Origin: Pantoea rwandensis | Lineage (GTDB): Bacteria; Pseudomonadota; Gammaproteobacteria; Enterobacterales; Enterobacteriaceae | Direction of reading: 5' to 3' | DNA length: 64,000 nucleotides | Assembly: GCF_000759475.1 (NCBI RefSeq) | Contig: NZ_CP009454.1 | Coordinates: 2,666,001 to 2,730,000, forward strand | In this document: in pieces, positions 60,359 to 64,000 of the stretch | How positions within the stretch are numbered: position 1 is the first letter of the stretch | How the letters are laid out: each line of letters begins with the position of its first letter | Notes under the pieces: generated by a model | Database searches by the model: none | The model's input: only the letters and a program-made list of their open reading frames with translations | What the model was told of the DNA's origin: nothing | Program-made: the position numbers and the translations under genes

Positions 60359-61729
60359 TTAGATTTTCTTTAACTGGCCAAACACCTGTTTGCCGTTATG
60401 GAATGTCGCCATCACCGGTGCAATATGCGCCACGGCTTCTGCAGAACAACTCGCCGCGACCAACATCATCGTTGCGCTGTCTTGTGCCTTCGGCCACTGC
60501 TGTTCTCCCTGGCTATTCAGCGGCAGCACCTCATTGGTGGCAATACCCAAAGCACGACTCAATGAGAATTCATCCGGGCCACGATACAACTGCGCATAGA
60601 CATTGGCTTTTTCCAGCATGCTGCCGCTGCCAAAGGGTTGCCAGTGGTCGGCAATGGTATCCGTGCCGGACCATACCGGCACGCCCGCTGCACGCAGTTG
60701 CGGCAATGGCATGATCACGCGACCAATCGGCACGGTTGTCGCGATGCTAAACTGCTGCGCTTTGAGTTCCTCGATCATCGCATCCAGTTCACTGCCCGAT
60801 AACGTGCCCAGCGCAAACGCATGGCTGAGGGTGACTTTTCCTTTTAACTGCGGATTCTCGCGCACCGTTTTCAGCATATAGCGTATCGCGGCTACGCCGT
60901 GCGGCTCGGTTTCATGCAGGTGGATATCCACCGGCGCAGCAAAATCCAGTGCGATGCTGAACATCGTATCCAGTGACTTCTCCATCGCACCATCGACATT
61001 GGTCGGATCCAGGCCACCGACAAAATTGGCCCCCATTTTCATCGCTTCACGCATCATGCCTTCAACGTTTGAACGCAACAGCCCATGCTGCGGGAAGGCG
61101 ACAATCTTCGCGGTAAAGTCCTGAGGGTGCTTTTCAATCGCCTGTTGTAAGTGCGCCAACCCATCCAGCTTGCTGATCGGGTCGATATTACAATGGCTGC
61201 GCGCTTCGGTGTTGCCTTTGGACTGCAGTAAGCCAATTAGCTTTTCGGCACGCATTTCGGAGGTTGGCACAATCTCAGGAAGAATCTGCTCCTCCTGATG
61301 AATCATATCGATAACGCTTTTGCGCGGTAGCGGGGCGCGCCATCCATCGCCATAAAAGGTTTTATCGAGGTGAATATGCATATCGCGCGTTGCGGGCAGC
61401 AGGACGTGTCCCGCCGCATCCCAGGCGGGGAGGGTGCTGCTGAATCCCGCGGCGTGGATGCCCGTGATTTGCGCGCCGTTGATTTCGATATCGTACAAAC
61501 CGGTGCGCGTGGCGGTGATGACGCCCTTATGGCGCACAAAGCCTTCTTCCAGGCGTACATTGCGCAACAGATAGTGGCTAACATCGATGTGCGTCAGGTT
61601 TTCAGGCGCACAGGCTGCCGCTACAGCTGTGCGGCCACTTAATCCGGCGCCGAGCAGCGTGCCTGCCGCCGTCAGTTTGATGCCAGCGGAAAGAAAGTCA
61701 CGGCGGTTGCCGGAAGTCATGAGGCTCAT
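60359..61729 (-). CDS. Tat-exported amidohydrolase (cytosine deaminase-like)
   Basis: 456 residues. The N-terminus has a twin-arginine signal (GNRRDFLSAG, then a hydrophobic stretch to AVAAA about residue 39), so the folded enzyme goes to the periplasm. The amidohydrolase barrel shows DMHIHLDKTF (metal site, about 115-124), HCNIDPIS, VDIHLHETEP, TLSHAFALG and VWSGTDTI, the set of CodA-like deaminases. Most cytosine deaminases are cytoplasmic; export is unusual. Substrate is not known; a nucleobase or N-heterocycle is possible. Confidence 0.78.
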   Translation of the reverse strand: MSLMTSGNRRDFLSAGIKLTAAGTLLGAGLSGRTAVAAACAPENLTHIDVSHYLLRNVRLEEGFVRHKGVITATRTGLYDIEINGAQITGIHAAGFSSTLPAWDAAGHVLLPATRDMHIHLDKTFYGDGWRAPLPRKSVIDMIHQEEQILPEIVPTSEMRAEKLIGLLQSKGNTEARSHCNIDPISKLDGLAHLQQAIEKHPQDFTAKIVAFPQHGLLRSNVEGMMREAMKMGANFVGGLDPTNVDGAMEKSLDTMFSIALDFAAPVDIHLHETEPHGVAAIRYMLKTVRENPQLKGKVTLSHAFALGTLSGSELDAMIEELKAQQFSIATTVPIGRVIMPLPQLRAAGVPVWSGTDTIADHWQPFGSGSMLEKANVYAQLYRGPDEFSLSRALGIATNEVLPLNSQGEQQWPKAQDSATMMLVAASCSAEAVAHIAPVMATFHNGKQVFGQLKKI

Positions 61730-61827
61730 ACGTTATTTTCTCCCTGTAGGGGAGATTTACCCTAGAGGAGCGATAAGCGCTGTGCTGTGATTTTTTCCAC
61801 TGATAACTATGGAGAAAAGTAATGACG

Positions 61828-61852
61828 CATCGGACAGCATCGCTATCCGATG
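61828..61852. terminator. Hairpin after the extradiol dioxygenase gene
   Basis: CATCGGA (61828-61834) pairs with TCCGATG (61846-61852), 14 bases beyond the reverse-strand stop at 61866. Weak terminator. Confidence 0.45.
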
Positions 61853-61865
61853 TTCTGTTGAAGGG

Positions 61866-62846
61866 TTAATGATTTTGCGGTTTGGGCATCGGCGGTGTGC
61901 CATGAGTATGGAAGGTCTCAATGGTTTTCAGGCCCCACGCCTGGCCTTTCTTACGCTCGCTCTCCGTCCAGACCACGGTCTGCCAGTCTGGGGCCAGAAT
62001 CAGACGTGCGCCGGAATTGGCCAGCTCAACCCGATTTCCTGCCGGTTCCCAGACATAGAGGAAAAATGTGCCCTGAATGGCATGTTTGTGTGGGCCGGTT
62101 TCAATGTGCACGCCATTTTCCAGGAAGATGTCGGCCGCGCGCAGAATGTCTTCCCGCGTGTCGGTGGCGTAGGTCACATGATGCAGTCGCCCGTTGCCGC
62201 CACCGTGCTCTTCGGTACAGGCCAAATCATAGGTTTTATTATTGATGGTGAACCAGCAGCCACCAATGCGGCCATTATCGAGCTGAATCATCTCTGTTAC
62301 GCGGGAGCCTAAACAAATTTCCATAAAGCGCTTGAATTCACTGACATCGGCTGCCAGCAGATTGAGGTGATCGAGACGGCGCGGACAGGCGCCACGCGCG
62401 TGGTAACGCTGGGACAGGTTTTTCAGCGACGGACGTTGATCGTCAGGTGCCTGATATCGGACCGTGTCGTAATAGATCTCAAAAATGTGGCCAAACGGAT
62501 CGGTAAAGCGAAATGCCTGGCCATGGCCCTGATCGTCGTTGACCCAACCGAGCACTTCATAGGGGCTCGCTTCAATCGCCGCAACACGCCGTTCCAGCGC
62601 AGCCTGCGAAGCGGCGCGATAAGCAATGTGCCCCACGCCGGTAGTGTGATGACGCGTGAGTTTCAGGCTGTGAAACTCATAATCATCCCAGGCGCGCAGC
62701 CAGGCGTGATCGTCGTCCTGCGCGGTGATCGTTAAGCCATAGACATTCACAAAGAAGTTGAGGCTCTCTTCAAACTTGTCGGTGTAAAGCTCCACGTGAG
62801 CAAGATGCGCAATATCGAAGCAGGGTTCAGAAGGTTGAGATGTCAT
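61866..62846 (-). CDS. Extradiol (catechol 2,3-) dioxygenase, VOC family
   Basis: 326 residues from ATG 62846 (AGGA about ten bases upstream). Two VOC modules: first with LAHVELYTDKFEESLNFFVNVYGL; second, catalytic, with RLDHLNLLAADVSEFKRFMEICLG, RLHHVTYATDTRED and FFLYVWEPAGNRVELAN, giving the His-His-Glu iron ligands. Type I extradiol enzymes open catecholic rings. It follows an aromatic-acid transporter gene by ten bases, so both probably form one aromatic catabolic operon. Confidence 0.82.
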   Translation of the reverse strand: MTSQPSEPCFDIAHLAHVELYTDKFEESLNFFVNVYGLTITAQDDDHAWLRAWDDYEFHSLKLTRHHTTGVGHIAYRAASQAALERRVAAIEASPYEVLGWVNDDQGHGQAFRFTDPFGHIFEIYYDTVRYQAPDDQRPSLKNLSQRYHARGACPRRLDHLNLLAADVSEFKRFMEICLGSRVTEMIQLDNGRIGGCWFTINNKTYDLACTEEHGGGNGRLHHVTYATDTREDILRAADIFLENGVHIETGPHKHAIQGTFFLYVWEPAGNRVELANSGARLILAPDWQTVVWTESERKKGQAWGLKTIETFHTHGTPPMPKPQNH

Positions 62847-62856
62847 GATGCCAATC

Positions 62857-64000
62857 CTATTTATTGAGGGTTTGTGACAGCGCCGGAAGGTCATCCAGCG
62901 CTGCGCCCTTTATTTTCAGAGACAGAGAAACGTTACGATGAAGCACAATACTGATCGCGGCCAGTAAAGCGGGTAGAGCGAGAACATAGAAAATCGCCGA
63001 CTGCGCCGGGAACGCGCCCATCAGCAATCCGCCAATCGAAGAGCTGAGGATGGCACCGGTGCGGCCAATGCCGTGCATCCAGCTCACGCCGGTGGCGCGT
63101 ATTTCAGTAGGGTAATAAGCAGGAGAATAAACCTGCAGACCATTCTGTGCGCCATTAATACACATGCCGATAACGAAAATGAATACGCCCAGAGCCACCC
63201 CGGAAAACGCGAAGATACCCTGTGCTAACAAGCAGAGACAACCCAGCAGATAGACCACGCCAATCACCACTCTGGCGTTGCACTTATCCATCAATGCACC
63301 GACCAGAATACCGCCAAGTGGACCGCCTAACTGGAACAATCCCGCCAGAATGGCCGCCTGTTCGAGGGAAATGCCGCCCGAGCGCATAATGGTCGGCAAC
63401 CAGCCGTTCAGCAGATAAATCACAAACAACCCCATAAAGTAGGTCACCCACAAAATGATCGTGCCGCGGGCAAAACCGTGGTGGAAGAGCTGTGAAATGG
63501 TGCTGTTACGATGGATCCGGGGAGAGTTGAGCACGAACGCCGCATCCTGCTGAAACTGGCCGCCCATGCGATTAAGCAGCGCGGCAATCTTCGCGCGTGG
63601 CGCCCGGCGCACCACCAAATTCAACGCAGATTCAGGCAGCAGATAACTTAACAAGGGAAGCAGCAGCAGCGGCAGTGCACCGCCGAAAATGAGCACAGCA
63701 TTCCAGTGATAATGCGCCAGCAACGCGGCCGCAATAAATCCACCCAGCCCGGAGCCGATATTAAAGCCGCTGAACATCAGGGTAATCATCACGCCCTTAC
63801 GGCGCTCAGGCATATATTCTGCCAGCAGCGTGACGCAGTTGGGCATGACTGCGCCCAGCCCGAGCCCGGCAATGAATCGCATCATCGCCATTTGCAGCGG
63901 CGTGGTGGCGAAGGCGCAGATCAGACTGAATGCGGAGAACATCAGTACCGCAAGCAGGATGATTTTTTTACGGCCAAAGCGATCGGACAAAGGACCGGCG
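62857..64000 (-). CDS. Aromatic acid/H+ symporter, MFS (partial, N-terminus missing)
   Basis: The frame is open to the right edge; about 380 residues are visible, beginning in the motif GPLSDRFGRKKIILL between TM2 and TM3, so roughly 60 N-terminal residues are outside. The pattern RFIAGLGLGAVMPNCVTLLAEYMPERRKG and GGPLGGILVGALMDKC is that of AAHS-family transporters such as PcaK and MhpT. It should import an aromatic acid for the dioxygenase encoded downstream. Confidence 0.82.
   Translation of the reverse strand, partial: AGPLSDRFGRKKIILLAVLMFSAFSLICAFATTPLQMAMMRFIAGLGLGAVMPNCVTLLAEYMPERRKGVMITLMFSGFNIGSGLGGFIAAALLAHYHWNAVLIFGGALPLLLLPLLSYLLPESALNLVVRRAPRAKIAALLNRMGGQFQQDAAFVLNSPRIHRNSTISQLFHHGFARGTIILWVTYFMGLFVIYLLNGWLPTIMRSGGISLEQAAILAGLFQLGGPLGGILVGALMDKCNARVVIGVVYLLGCLCLLAQGIFAFSGVALGVFIFVIGMCINGAQNGLQVYSPAYYPTEIRATGVSWMHGIGRTGAILSSSIGGLLMGAFPAQSAIFYVLALPALLAAISIVLHRNVSLSLKIKGAALDDLPALSQTLNK

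Overview
The window reads as chromosome of an enterobacterium, most likely of the Pantoea/Erwinia group (Erwiniaceae). This is inferred from many proteins that align closely with Escherichia coli and Salmonella orthologues recalled from memory (SotB, YnfM, YnfL, Mlc, YnfK, YnfA, YnfB, YdfG, Dcp, YbiU, YciT, OsmB, OsmV), mixed with accessory genes typical of plant- or soil-associated relatives. No rRNA, tRNA or CRISPR array was recognised. Both ends cut a transporter gene.

Layout. 1-7.6 kb: sotB end, a small cysteine-rich protein, ynfM/ynfL, mlc, ynfK and a XanP-like purine permease. 7.6-8.0 kb: a non-coding block of tandem repeats and a large palindrome. 8.0-11.5 kb: an OsmU-type osmoprotectant ABC operon. 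11.8-13.3 kb: a DHA2 efflux pump. 13.3-14.8 kb: an intact IS4-family element with a 13-bp target duplication, inserted in the loop of a terminator. 14.8-16.7 kb: DUF1161 gene, ynfB, ynfA, ydfG. 16.8-19.7 kb: prophage remnant (integrase, GIY-YIG/DUF4041 cargo, broken spike gene). 20-28.3 kb: a dCache chemoreceptor divergent from guaD-xdhABC. 28.3-33.5 kb: dcp, hpxO, a small secreted protein, an acid phosphatase. 33.7-38.2 kb: a polyol-type module (GlpD-like dehydrogenase, class I aldolase, FGGY kinase, cupin). 38.5-46.3 kb: ampC, LysE-type exporter, small enzymes, a ToxR-like regulator with FidL-like partner, a LuxR-type regulator, ybiU, yciT, an acetyltransferase. 46.3-57 kb: erythritol catabolism (eryABCD) divergent from a DUF2291 gene and an ABC importer (eryEFG), then a DeoR regulator. 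57-64 kb: catalase-like/cytochrome b561 pair with its TetR regulator, osmB, a Tat-exported amidohydrolase, an extradiol dioxygenase and an aromatic-acid transporter.

Functional links. GuaD (guanine to xanthine), XdhABC (xanthine to urate) and HpxO (urate to 5-hydroxyisourate) form consecutive steps, and the XanP-like permease could supply substrate. guaD-xdhABC and hpxO both carry close matches to the sigma-54 -24/-12 promoter, and each has a GCAA-N4-TTGC palindrome centred about 121 bp upstream of the predicted start. A sigma-54-like element also precedes the permease. I read this as a nitrogen-responsive purine-scavenging regulon with an unidentified enhancer-binding activator; it is the most interesting signal here. 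A second regulatory unit is a 17-bp operator shared, with one mismatch, by the promoters on both sides of the TetR gene at 58.9 kb.
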